Part shown: piece after piece, positions 8,083-18,010 of the stretch | How the letters are laid out: each line of letters begins with the position of its first letter | Numbering within the stretch: the stretch's first letter is position 1 | Source: Sciurus carolinensis | Taxonomy: Eukaryota; Chordata; Mammalia; Rodentia; Sciuridae | Reading direction: 5' to 3' | Assembly: GCF_902686445.1 (NCBI RefSeq) | Contig: NC_062217.1 | Location: 168,731,098 to 168,795,097, forward strand | DNA: 64,000 nucleotides | Translations under genes and position numbers: made by a program | Notes under the pieces: model-generated | What the model saw: only the letters and a program-made list of their open reading frames with translations | Told to the model about the DNA's origin: nothing | The model's database searches: none

Positions 8083-9323
8083 TGTCGGTCCCTGACCCTC
8101 CTGTACCCCATGCAGACAAAATTATTTGGGAAACTCAAACTCCTGTGTGGGTGGATCAGTGGCCCCTTACCCAAGAAAAATTAGAGGCTGCCTCCATGTT
8201 AGTACAGGAACAGTTGACAGTCGGCCATGTGGAACCCTCAACCTCACCCTGGAACACTCCTATTTTTGTTATTAAGAAGAAATCAGGCAAATGGCGCCTT
8301 TTACAGGATTTGCGCGCTATCAATAAGGTTATGCGCCCGATGGGGGCATTACAGCCAGGCATCCCTACACCGGTAGCTATTCCTAGGGACTATTATAAAA
8401 TGGTCATCGACTTAAAAGATTGCTTTTTTACTATTCCTTTACATCCTGATGACAGACCCTATTTTGCTTTCAGCCTCCCCCGCATCAATTTTCAGGGCCC
8501 TATGCAAAGATTTCAATGGAAGGTCCTTCCCCAGGGTATGGCTAACAGCCCTAGTCTTTGCCAAAAATATGTTGCTCAAGCAGTAGACCCTGTGAGAGAG
8601 CGGTGGCCACAAGTTTATATATTACATTATATGGATGATTTGTTAATTGCTGCACCTAATACCTATGATCTTAACAATTGTTATTTGGATCTCTATAAAG
8701 CCCTTACTGCCTTGGGACTTCAGATAGCCCCTGATAAGGTTCAAACACAGGACCCCTACACCTACTTGGGCCTCAAACTTCAAACTAATCAAATTCAAAT
8801 CCCTAATATACAATTTCGTGTGGACCATCTCCACACTCTTAACGATTTCCAAAAACTACTGGGGGATATCCAATGGCTAAGACCATATTTAAAACTACCC
8901 ACCTATGTGCTTTTGCCTCTTAATGATATTTTAAGGGGAGATTCTGACCCTTCTTCTCCTCGAGAGCTTACTCCCGAGGCACGGCAAGCATTAATTCAAG
9001 TCACAGAAGCCATCGCTCAACAATTTGTTACACAAATATCTTATAACCTTCCTTTGGTTTTGGTTATATTACACACCCCTCATACACCCATGGGACTATT
9101 CTGGCAGCGGGATCCACATTTTAAAAATAAGGGTTGCCCCTTGCTCTGGGTTCATTTGCCCGCCACATCCTCTAAAGTTATTGCTGTCTATCCTGCTCAG
9201 GTAGCTTCTATCATTATTAAAGGTCGCTTGCTTTCTCGACAACATTTTGGCAAAGACCCTGATAACATTCTGATTCCATACACTAAGGATCAAACCCAAT
9301 TTTTGCTACAGACGAGGGATTAA
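8073..9323 (+). pseudogene. pol: pol part 1: reverse transcriptase, ended by a nonsense codon
   Basis: RNA-dependent DNA polymerase, reached by the -1 shift at 8073. The fingers and palm are complete: the first catalytic Asp in VIDLKDCFF (codon 8409-8411), the LPQG motif (about 8527-8538), and YMDD at 8628-8639 with both catalytic aspartates. Thumb and connection sequence follow without frameshift. A TAA at 9321-9323 stops translation just before the RNase H domain, and the same frame continues afterwards. A polymerase without RNase H and integrase could be made, but not a full Pol. Nothing else in this part looks damaged. I classify pol as a very young pseudogene; programmed readthrough is possible but not supported by any signal I can see. 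Confidence 0.93.
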
Positions 9324-10748
9324 TGGGGTATTGCTCTATCAGGCTTTTTGGGAATAATCGATAACCACCTTCCCAATGACCCCCTTTTGCATTTTGCTCA
9401 GTTACATCCATTTATTTTTCCTCGGGTTACTTGGAAGGCTCCTATTCCACAAGCCCTTACTGTTTTTACAGATGGCTCCAGCAATGGCCGTGCAGCCTTT
9501 GTTGTTGATAATCAGCCTACCACCTTTGACACTGCTTATCCATCAGCACAGCTTGTAGAATTGTTTGCTATAACACAAGTCTTTATGACATTTTTTGATA
9601 AACCTATTAATATTTATACAGACAGTGCTTACATTGCCCATTCTGTGCCCCTATTGGAGATTTCACCCGCCATTAAGGCTTCCTCCAACGCAGCCTTTTT
9701 GTTTAACCAGCTTCAACAACTAATTCAGGCTAGAAAACATCCATTTTTCTTAGGACATATTAGAGCACATTCTGATCTTCCCGGTCCCCTATCACGGGGT
9801 AATGCTCAGGCTGATGCAGCCACTCGGTCCCTTTTCCCAGTTCTTATTGGATCCATCCAAGAGGCCACAGATTTACACAAACTTCACCACTTAAATTCTC
9901 AGAGCCTTCGGTTACTCTGTAAAATTACCAGGCAACAAGCAAGGGAAATTGTAAAAGCGTGTCCTGCTTGCGTTGTCTCCCTTCCTATTCAACATCTGGG
10001 TGTTAACCCTCGAGGATTACTGCCCAATCAGATTTCGCAGATGGATGTTACTCACTTTCCTGAATTTGGGAAAACAAAGTACATACATGTTTCCATAGAT
10101 ACCTTTAGTGGCTTTATTTTTGCATCACCGCATTGCGGAGAAGCTACCAAGGATGTCATTTCTCATCTTGTCTCAGCCTTTTCCATAATGGGAAAGCCAG
10201 CACATACTAAGACAGATAATGACCCTGCATATACCAGTACCAAGTTCAAACAGTTTTGTGCCACTCTTCAAATCTCTCATACTACTGGAATTCCATATAA
10301 CCCTCAAGGTCAAGGCATTGTGGAACGTGCACACCTCACCTTAAAAACCTGGCTTACCCGCCTTAAGGCCTCTTCCCTTGCATTTACCACTCCCAGGGAT
10401 CGCCTTAATCATGCATTATTTGCTCTTAACTTTCTTACCCTAGACAATGAAGGACATTCGACCGCAGACAGACATTGGCATCCCTCTTCTAATTCTGCTC
10501 GCCCATCTGTTATGTGGCGCGATCCTTTAACAAATAAATGGAAAGGCCCAGATCCCGTCCTCATTTGGGGACGAGGCTCAGCTTGTATTTTAGATCAAGA
10601 ACAAGCAGCCCCAAGATGGTTACCAGAACGCCTGGTCAAACAGGTCAATGATTTACCACAACCCAGGGATGGAAACCTTCCCCCTGAGGATGAATCTTCC
10701 TCTCTTATAGATGCAGCCGACAATCTATGCGAAAAATCCCCTGAATGA
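9324..10748 (+). pseudogene. pol: pol part 2: RNase H and integrase, downstream of the nonsense codon
   Basis: Same frame as the reverse transcriptase, open from 9324 to TGA at 10746-10748. RNase H keeps its four acidic residues (codons at 9471 Asp, 9558 Glu, 9621 Asp, 9813 Asp). Integrase has the HHCC zinc site (His at 9876 and 9888; Cys at 9960 and 9969) and the D,D(35)E core: Asp 10044, Asp 10215, Glu 10323. The C-terminal domain with WKGPDPVL and GRGS is present. One oddity is that the codon two after the second catalytic Asp (10221-10223) is Asp where retroviral integrases nearly always have Gly. There is no start codon in a good context, so this part is probably untranslated from this copy unless the TAA is read through. 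Confidence 0.92.
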
Positions 10749-10841
10749 CAGACCCTGTGACTGCACACCATTGCTTCTCTGGATAATGGCTGCCTGTTCA
10801 CTGCTCTCCCACAGCCATGCAGGACTTGAGGACCCTGCTAA
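10749..10841 (+). other. pol-env junction with a retained splice acceptor
   Basis: The bases between the pol stop and the env tail hold a pyrimidine-rich run ending CTCTCCCACAG (acceptor AG at 10,813-10,814). Three bases on is an AUG (10817) opening only a short frame. With the leader donor this would give a small spliced RNA carrying the env remnant and the CTE. The env deletion junction probably lies here or near 10,842, as a stop (10839-10841) abuts the env tail frame. Confidence 0.55.
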
Positions 10842-11018
10842 GGTCCCCTCCTTTGCTTGCTGCTTATTGTATCTATAGGTCCTTTGATATTCAACAAGAT
10901 CATGGCTTTTCTTAAAGCTCAAATTGAGGCTATACAGGCGAAACCTATTCAGGTTCATTACCATCGACTGGAGATGATGGATCGTGATGGTGATCTTAAA
11001 AGACCATCACCCCTGTGA
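10842..11018 (+). pseudogene. env: Envelope transmembrane-tail remnant (58 codons)
   Basis: An open frame of 58 codons ending TGA at 11016-11018. It reads as a hydrophobic segment (LLCLLLIVSIGPLIF) followed by a cytoplasmic tail (NKIMAFLKAQIEAIQ, then a VHYHRLE segment). A membrane span running into a GP-hydrophobic-N motif and a basic amphipathic tail resembles the end of gamma/type D transmembrane proteins. The surface subunit, fusion peptide and ectodomain are all missing and there is no start codon. It shows that the ancestor carried an env in the normal place. Family assignment is from residue pattern only. Confidence 0.72.
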
Positions 11019-11170
11019 GCTGAACTGGACAGCCAATGACGGGTAAGATTCGTGAGAGCTCATACCAACCTAAGACAGGAAATGAGGGCCAGAGCCTCAT
11101 TATCCAATGACGGGTAAGGATGTTGCTCTGCCACGGACAACCTAAGACAGGCGCAGTTCCCGAGGGATTG
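11001..11170 (+). ncRNA. Constitutive transport element (CTE)-like RNA export element
   Basis: Two copies of a left motif CCAATGACGGGTAAG (11033-11047; 11104-11118) alternate with two copies of a right motif AACCTAAGACAGG (11067-11079; 11139-11151). Between the inner pair a perfect 7-bp hairpin forms (11081-11087 with 11095-11101, loop 11088-11094). A middle stem pairs 11051-11059 with 11125-11135. This gives a long hairpin with two internal loops of like sequence in opposite orientation, the known layout of the Mason-Pfizer virus CTE. That element binds host NXF1/TAP and exports unspliced RNA. The motifs and the segment after them agree closely with that element as I remember it. It sits between env and the 3' LTR, the expected place. 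Confidence 0.9.
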
Positions 11171-11278
11171 TCACTCCAGCCCTATACCTGTTCAGGCAAG
11201 CTGTGCCCCCGTCTCGCCACATAACCTCTATCACCCCCTTAAAATATGGCTATTGAAAAATGGTCAATAATTTTATAT
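11171..11278 (+). other. Proviral 3' non-coding spacer
   Basis: About 110 bases between the CTE-like element and the polypurine tract. It becomes AT-rich toward the end. I see no reading frame or structure in it. Confidence 0.6.
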
Positions 11279-11292
11279 AAGAAAGGGGGAAA
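11279..11292 (+). promoter_or_regulatory. Polypurine tract (plus-strand primer)
   Basis: AAGAAAGGGGGAAA lies directly against the 3' LTR. It resists RNase H and primes plus-strand DNA synthesis. With the intact primer-binding site and LTRs, all cis-acting elements for reverse transcription are present. Confidence 0.92.
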
Positions 11293-11690
11293 TGTCAGGG
11301 ACCAAGAAGTTCTCATTCTGAGAACATTCTGACCTTTACAATAAGCAGCAGCGCCCCTCCCCCCTCCTGGCTGATAATTCTGACAGTATGGCGCCTATGG
11401 TGCCGTCCCTGCTTCTCTTCCGGGACTTCACCTTCCCGCCGTTGCGAACCTCACCTTCCCGCCGGTGCGAACTTGCAGCCTATCAGGAGCCCAATAGAAG
11501 AACACAGCCAACCAGGCTGCACCTCGTCATACCCCTCATTCCCTGAGCATATAAATACCCCTGTGTGAACAATAAAAATTTGCAGCTTGATCAGAATTCC
11601 TGTCTTGCTGCCTCTCCCTGCATCTCTTGTCCCTTCATTCCTTCTCTCTTAGGTTTGCCTTTCCGCGTTGATGTCCCGCGGGTCGGGACA
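11293..11690 (+). repeat. 3' LTR of the provirus (398 bp)
   Basis: Same length and, by eye, the same sequence as 4646-5043. TATA box at 11550-11557; AATAAA at 11571-11576, which would end the proviral transcript. As an intact promoter it could also read out into the flanking host DNA from about 11,580. Confidence 0.97.
11571..11576 (+). terminator. Proviral polyadenylation signal (AATAAA)
   Basis: AATAAA in the 3' LTR, 13 bases after the TATA box; cleavage is expected 10-25 bases later. The matching hexamer in the 5' LTR (4924-4929) probably lies upstream of the cap site and so is not transcribed. That would avoid premature polyadenylation, as in retroviruses with a short R. Confidence 0.8.
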
Positions 11691-11696
11691 GTCGAC
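11691..11696. other. Target-site duplication, right copy (GTCGAC)
   Basis: Exact match to 4640-4645. The pre-integration site would have read aggc-GTCGAC-ggca. The six bases also happen to be a restriction site, but their exact position against the LTR ends fits a duplication, not a cloning scar. Confidence 0.95.
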
Positions 11697-13640
11697 GGCA
11701 CATGATGGCAACGCTGCAGCTGGGGATACCGGTCTTCTCCTTGGCCTGCGCCTTTTAGCTGAGGCCCAGACGAGGTAGCACATTTCCCTCTTTCTTCCAC
11801 CTACTCATCATGCTGGGGTCGAATCCAGGGTCTGGCGCGTGTTAGGCCCCAGTCCCAGCCCTACGTTTTTATGTTTGACTGCATAAGAGACTCGGGTGCT
11901 TATGAGGCTGCCTGACCATTGCTCTTTAATATGAGGACTCAGGTATCCAGTGGCTCTCTCCTACCGTGCTTAGCCCTGATCTCCTGGGCATACTGCGTGC
12001 TTCATCTGCCTGGCCTGGGTTTCCTAAAGCCTCCTTACGATGAAAATTTCCTTCCACCCAAGAAGCTGGTTGGTTGCGAGATGGTTGCTCTGGTCACTTA
12101 GGGCATCTTGGTAGGAAGAAGAGAATTCTTGGCTGTCACCACCTAGTTTCTAGGTTTTTCCCCCCAGGGATTTTCACCATCATTTTAGATATGTGGACTC
12201 ATTCGAGTTCAATTTGTGTCCCAACAGCAACGTGTGAAGGAGCCTTCCCCACGCCCCAGCAGCGTGGTGGCTCATTCCTCTGTCAGGCTCTCTCAGCTAG
12301 AGACCCCTCCAGTGTGGCCATCGCCACCTTCTCCTTCCCGAAGGACAATATCGTGTCTAGGAGGCCGATTCTCACACTGGCTCCTGGGTTCCGCCCCTGA
12401 GGTTCTATTAGTGGTGCCGAGATGGAGCCTGGGAGCAGGAACATGCAGGGGAAGTACTGCATGTGATCTCTCAATAGCTCATCCAGCACCGGGGCTGGTG
12501 CAGACCCCGCAGAGACCTCTCCCACAGGCCTGTGGGTGCAGCTGCCCAGATGTGGACACCCCAAACCTAGCCTGTCCCAGGGTGAGTCCTCCCTCCTCCC
12601 CGATCCTCCTCACCCGGGTTCCCCAGCTGAGCGAGCATCACAGTGACAGTTACTTCCTCTCCTCTCTCATGTTCCATCAACGACTAAATCCTGAGATTCT
12701 ACCTCAAAACAAACAAACAAAAATCCTGTCTATCTCCGTCCCAGGCGCCAATCCCCTGGAACGGGCCGTTGCCACCTCAGCTGGTGCCCCTGACCCCGTT
12801 CTTGCCTGGCTCATCAATTCTCTACACCAGCCACCGAGGGCTTCTTGTTTCTAAATGGCCAATCCGATTTTGCCATTTGTCAACTTAAGAGCCCTGAGCT
12901 GCCCCCCACTGCAGCTGGGATGAAGCAGTTCCTCTCTGCGTGGCTTGGGGGCCGGAGCTGCCCGTCCCTCCTCTGGTTTTCCACTGTCCCTCTCTGTGCT
13001 TCTGATCCCGGTGCCCTGGCACCCCCAGCCTCAGACTGCTGCACTCCTGGGCCCCTTCGGCCCCGCTGCCCACCCTGCCCAGCAGCACAGGCTCTTCAGC
13101 TCCCGATTTACCTGCAGAGGTCGCGTCCCTCCTCGCTTGTCTCGGCTCCTCTTGTCCTGGGCAGCCCCTTCTGCCCCATGCAGCACCTGCCACCCGTGTG
13201 AACACTGCCTGCTCAGTGGGCACCACCATACTCGGCAAAGGCATGGCGCATAGGTCTGGTCGCGCCACGGGCACCAGCCACTGACTCTGGCTCGCAGGTC
13301 AAATCCTAAGAACTGAAACTGCAGGAATTTTGTAAAACTGATTTTGCTGATTTTTGATTGACCATTTTAATCTACAAGAATGACCATTTTATCTGACTCA
13401 ATCTCACACCTTCATTCATAAATTTTTGTCCAACAAAGACATAAGCTCCCTCTTGGTTTGGAATGGAACATCTCTGCTCGTCAGTGAGGGCAAACTCTTT
13501 CTTAATGGTGTAGACTTTCGAATGCCAATTTCAGCTGGTTGCATGAGACTCATAAAGTGGGTATTAAAGACCCAAACTGGATTATTTTAAGATCAGAGTG
13601 CAACATCACGAAGGAAAAGCCCCCTCCCCTGGCTGGAAGC
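11697..13640. other. Unique DNA right of the provirus, with an ID-like fragment
   Basis: No gene seen. At about 11,808-11,862 the run CTGGGGTCGAATCCAGGGTC and AGTCCCAGCCC looks like a minus-strand ID tail fragment. The open frames at 12,216-12,854 and 12,885-13,274 overlap others and carry no known motif. Confidence 0.45.
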
Positions 13641-13650
13641 TGCAGAGCTG

Positions 13651-13716
13651 CACACCTGCATCACACCTGGTGTCACATCTGCGTCACACCTGTGTCACAC
13701 CTGCGTCACACCTGTG
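13651..13716 (+). repeat. Short tandem repeat, TCACACCTGYG-type units
   Basis: Five to six imperfect 11-12 bp units around TCACACCTG, alternating GTG and GCG/GCA ends. Confidence 0.8.
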
Positions 13717-14469
13717 CAGCATCCAGGAGGCTCCTGAGGGGGGCGGGCTGGGTGGAATCCTCAGAGAGGGCTCCGATGTTTTCATGGAATTTATGCTACC
13801 GGATTAAATATTTAGGTGATAATTTTTCACAAGTTATATGTTTGTTTTTCCTCTGGTGAAAATCTAATTTGTAAATAATTACTTTAGAAACAGACCTTTG
13901 TTTTTGGGAAGATTAACATTGCCGATGGCCACACCAGTCTCCAGCAGACCTACTTGACTTCTGAAGGTCACTAATGAATAGCCCAGTTCCAGTTGCCTTT
14001 CTTGCCCTGTTCCGTTTGCAGAGTGTGGATCCATGGAAGCATTTTCCCGTTTGATGGTAGTTGGCAAGAGGCTGCCATCTATGGACCCTTGACCCAATTA
14101 CACGCTGCCGTGAGACAGAAACTGCACCGGCCCTGGGGGCTCCAGGAGGAGCTTTGACCTAAACTCTGAGCACTGCGGGTCTAGATTTTTCGATTCCTTG
14201 ACTTACTGTTTATTTTGCAAAGGTGCTCAACGTGCTCACTGTCAGACCGACTCAAGGATCTCCTTTAAGGATCTTCCCCAGACCTTAGGTAAGGTCTGGT
14301 TCCCCAGCTTGCAGATGAAGAAGCTGAGGTGCTCAGCAGTCAGAGGATTGGTGCCCCGTGTTTCCCAGGACCCGAGGGTACAGCTGGGACTTGACCAAGC
14401 TAAACGATGGTTCCATTCCCAGTCATATTTGTCCCCCTTCCTCTTCCTCCTCGCCCTCCTCCTCTTCTG
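13717..14469. other. Unique DNA, no gene seen
   Basis: Includes an AT-rich stretch (13,800-13,920) and a possible diverged MIR near 14,300-14,400. Nothing else recognised. Confidence 0.4.
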
Positions 14470-14665
14470 CATGTGGTTCTGGGGATTGAATCCAGGGCCT
14501 CACTCGTGCTAGGCCAGCACCCCACTGCCGAGCTATGTCCCCAGCCCTTTTTATTTTATTTTGAGACAGAGTCTTGCTGGGTTGCCCGGGCTGGCTTTGA
14601 ACTTTCCATCCTCCTGCCTCGGCCTCCTGAGTAGCCGGGATGCACCAACACACCAAGCTCCCATC
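14470..14665 (-). mobile_element. B1/ID-type composite SINE, minus strand
   Basis: Reverse ID tail (GGGGATTGAATCCAGGG, then TGTCCCCAGCCC) followed by the reverse B1 head ('gagacagagtcttgctgg', 'tcctgcctcggcctcctgag'). The order is that of the SINE at 2431 read backward. Confidence 0.88.
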
Positions 14666-16029
14666 TACCTTCTTGATACTGGGAAGCCAGGCTCTTGGCA
14701 GAGATGCAGCGGATACAGAGGGGCGGAGGGGCACAGAGGGGTGCAGGGTCAGGAACTCACGTCCAGCCAAGGCTGATGCTGTAATCAGGCGCTCCCGCCA
14801 AGGCTGCGGAGGCTTTCTATTTCAGAACACCCCTCTAGAGCAGCCGCTCAAACCAGTTGGTCCTTCAGGCAAAAATAATGATATGGAGACAATAAAGCTA
14901 GCAAGAGCGGTGACTGTGGGAACAGGGCTGCGGCGGAAGGAGACCTGTCGCTGTGATTGTCCACCAGCAACGCCTCCATACACAGCAATGAGATGAAAAC
15001 AGCGATAAAGCTGTCTACGGCTAATTAAGGAAAGGGGGAGAAACGGCCTTAACAGAGCATGTCGCACAGAAACAAAGGGCTTGGGCGTCCTCAAGTTTAA
15101 ACCTGCGGGTGTGCCCGCCGAGATGGCAGCTTCCGGCTGGTTCCCGGACACCAGGGTCAGCAACGAGGGTCACTTGTTCCGCATCCTGGGCCTTAGTGCA
15201 CCTTCAGAGAAGTTTCCTGGGCGCCAGTCACCTGAGCTCGCCTGAACGATACACAGCAGGTGGCCTGAGAGCTGCCCAAGATGACCTGTTCCGAGGTAGG
15301 ATGGGCACTGATCACACGAGGCTGGAGGTGCCCAGGTGCCACGCTGGACTGGCCCTCACCAATCACGGACAGCCCATCACGACTGTTCTTGCACTCGCAA
15401 CCCTCTGGGGTCAGGGCCCCGGGCTGGGGTGCTCTCCCGGGAACACAGAATCAGAGGAACAAGACACCTCCGCAGCTTGCTCAGGTCAGCGCGGCTCTGG
15501 GCTGGGCGCTTCTCTCGCCCCAGCTGAGTGGCTCTTCAGTCCTGCAGGGTGCAGAGCCCGCACCCTCCGCCCTTTCTCCTGCCACTCCAGCCTCCAGCCT
15601 CGCAAGATGTGGTCCAGACACGGTGAGCTGAGGTGGGTTCCAGCCACCTGCCGTCCCAGTCTCCTCCACGGCTATGGTTCCCTCTGTCCAGACCCCTCCC
15701 TAGGCCTGGAGACCCTCGGCTGGCCCTGCATGCTTACCGCCCTGCTCCTCCCGGGCAATCAGGGGATGCCTCCCCGCCCCCTGGGTGGGCTGCGCTGCCA
15801 TCCCGTGACCCTCTAGTGCACTGCATAGTGGTCTCTGATAGGACAGGACTGTGTCTGCTGCTTTCCACTCCCACGTGGAGCTGGGGGCTGCCGCTGTGGT
15901 TGCCCGCCAGCGTTCAATGGCAAGAGTGAACCCAGGGGTGGCAGGCGCCAGCCCAGAGGGCCTTTCTGAGCAGAGACCGGCCAGGACAGAGCATCCTGTG
16001 CCTCAGGACTTCACTCGACAGTTTAGGGC
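14666..16029. other. Unique DNA, no gene seen
   Basis: 14,860-15,030 is AT-richer with GATAAAGC and CTAATTAAGG words and may be a conserved non-coding patch. The rest is GC-rich, with chance open frames such as 15,109-15,816. Confidence 0.4.
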
Positions 16030-16190
16030 AGGATCTGCAAACTTTTCTGCACCGACTGAAGGGCAAGTATTTGAGGCTTCGTGGGCAGAGTGTCCCACCT
16101 ACTCAACTCTGTCCATGTGGCACAGAAGCAGCCATGGCTAATGGAAAGAGATGCTCTTTCAATAAAAGTTTATCTAAAAGTCAAGCAGAA
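16030..16190 (+). mobile_element. Old hAT-type DNA transposon fragment
   Basis: 'ggatctgcaaacttttctgc', 'gaggcttcgtgggcagagtg', 'ctactcaactctgtc' and 'caataaaagtttat' occur in the order of the same common hAT-like repeat as 1028-1160. Diverged. Confidence 0.65.
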
Positions 16191-17894
16191 AGACAGTCAG
16201 CCCACGACGGCTGTTCCTGATCTTTGGCTGAGGCTTGGAAGGAGCCTCCTACTATCACTGTGCTGCGTTTCCTGGTGGGTGGCAGTCTCTGTGGACTGCT
16301 GGGCTCCAGGGAGTGGCAGATGAGCATCTTGTACTTTGGTTTTTGCTCTCCTCTTCCTTGGCTGTCGTGGGAAAGGCCTCGGAACCTTCTTCCAGCCCTT
16401 CGGTCAGTCTTCTCAGGACCTTCTGTGTCCTGCTGCCCAGGTCACTAAGAATGACCCATCTGCCCTGGAGCCGGGGGAGATGTACTGGGAGGTGGGGTTC
16501 TGGCTCCCTGGGGTCTCCCTTCACCAGCTCCTCTCTCCTCCAACCCCACCCCTGAGACCCTCTCCTACCCTCTCCAGTGCCTCAGTGATGACCCTGGCAG
16601 GACCTCTTCTGGCCACTAAGGGTGCGTCACAAACCTTCTCCAAACCAGGACGACATTTTGGTCATGAATCGACAGGCACTCTGGGACTCAGCTCTCTTCT
16701 ACTGTGCTGGGCAAAGTCAGGGTCAGCTGGCCACCTGGGGACCCGAATTGCCCAAGGCTGCCTCTCCACTATCTGACGCCCAGGCCAGGAAGTCCGAGGC
16801 AGGAGGCGGAACAGCTGACCTCTCTCCACCTCTGCGTGCCTTGGCGTGTGTCCCTTTTACCATCTTGCCTCAGAAGTCACGCAGTCACTTCTGCACCTTC
16901 TGCTCATAGAGGTGGTCACAAAATCCCAGCCAGGCTCAAGGGAGGCCACATGGGAAGGGCAGCACCCTGGAAGAGCATGCGGGCCCAGGTCTAGAGTCTG
17001 CCACGTTCCCCTTCCAGGGTCCTGCTGCCTGTCACTGTGCCATTTGAGTTGTTTGCAATCTTTTCAAAACTTCTGCAAAGCCAATGTCACTGTGCCCATT
17101 TTACAGACGAGGAGACTGAGGCTCAGAGAGAAAGGCAGGTGGTTCACATACCTCCCCTGAAGTTACTGAGCCCAGTTCTGTTGCCCTTGCGGTGTCCTCT
17201 CAGCAGCTATGTAACTTCTTACTTATGCTTCTGCATTTCCATTGTCCCCAGGTCTCGGGGGGTCTGTCTGTCCATTCTTTGACGGGGAAACACAGCCCTT
17301 TCTTGTGGACTCTGAAGGACGTGGAGCTTGGGCCTGGGCTCCCTTCTTAGCCGGGCTCCGCTGCTGCTCAAGGTAGCAGGCGGAAATAGTGACGCTGGGA
17401 AGTGGCACATCTATTAATTAATTCACCGTGACAGTGTCGAGCTGGTGATCAGGGCTGGTGTTCCACTCACTCTCAAACCCCTCGCGATTCCTGGTGCCGA
17501 GTTTTACTCTTGGGAGGTCATTGTCCAGGAGGACATCTGAGAAGCCACTGAGGGGCCTCCGTGCAGGCGCAGCCTTGGCCTCCCCAGCTCTTTTCTCCAG
17601 AGAAAATTGGTCAGATCAAGACACAAAATGCCATTGTTGGAGGAGGATGCAGTCGGAGCGGGGCTCCCCAGAATCCCAGCAGGCAGGGAGCTGTGCCTCT
17701 CCAGCGTCGGTCACAGCGCGCACTTCAGACCCCCGACAAAGGCCCAGTGTTAATTCCCCCAAGAGTATTTATTCTTCCCTGCTTTTTACAAATTTTTATA
17801 GCCTTAATGATCAGAAATGTTTAAGATGAGTAAAGTTCTGGGAATTATTATTTCATAGGCCTCCAGAGATCCCAGGATAGTGAACGAAGACTTC
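16191..17894. other. Mostly unique DNA, no gene seen
   Basis: A short minus-strand MIR core ('ttttacagacgaggagactgaggctcagag') lies at about 17,097-17,145. The rest holds only chance open frames. Confidence 0.4.
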
Positions 17895-18010
17895 TTGCTG
17901 AGTTCCCTCATTTTACAAACCGAAGATTAGAGAAGGGAAGTGACTTGCTTCAGGTCACACAGCACTTTGGGGGTCTCGCTGCCTAGACTGGAGGTTTTGT
18001 ACTCGGACCC
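17895..18010 (-). repeat. MIR fragment, minus strand
   Basis: 'cctcattttacaaaccgaag', 'gtgacttgcttcaggtcacacagc' and the following bases are the reverse of the MIR core. Confidence 0.65.

Larger units (their letters stand above)
4646..11690 (+). mobile_element. Full-length, env-deleted endogenous betaretrovirus-like provirus
   Basis: A complete proviral structure of 7,045 bp: LTR, primer-binding site, leader, gag, pro (dUTPase-protease), pol, env tail remnant, CTE-like RNA element, polypurine tract, LTR. Both LTRs start with TG and end with CA, look identical by eye, and are flanked by the same 6 bp (GTCGAC), the duplication size typical of betaretroviruses. Three reading frames linked by two -1 shifts, a dUTPase fused to protease, a G-patch and a Lys1,2-type primer site place it with class II, type D-like elements. 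Gag and Pro are open; Pol has one nonsense codon; most of Env is absent. It cannot make an envelope and can at most be an intracellular retrotransposon, probably needing Pol from another copy. The assignment rests on motifs and order; I could not run a phylogeny. Confidence 0.97.

Noticed and set aside
10748..10964. Short AUG frames after the pol stop (for example from 10787 or 10817) as an accessory gene
   Set aside because: They are under 40 codons, overlap the env-tail frame, and match nothing I recognise.
11033..11151. The repeated motifs after env read as a simple tandem duplication
   Set aside because: The two motif types alternate and pair across a central hairpin, and their identity fits a CTE better than a chance duplication.
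13651..13716. Regularly spaced repeats as a CRISPR-like array
   Set aside because: Units are adjacent with no unique spacers, and the DNA is clearly mammalian.
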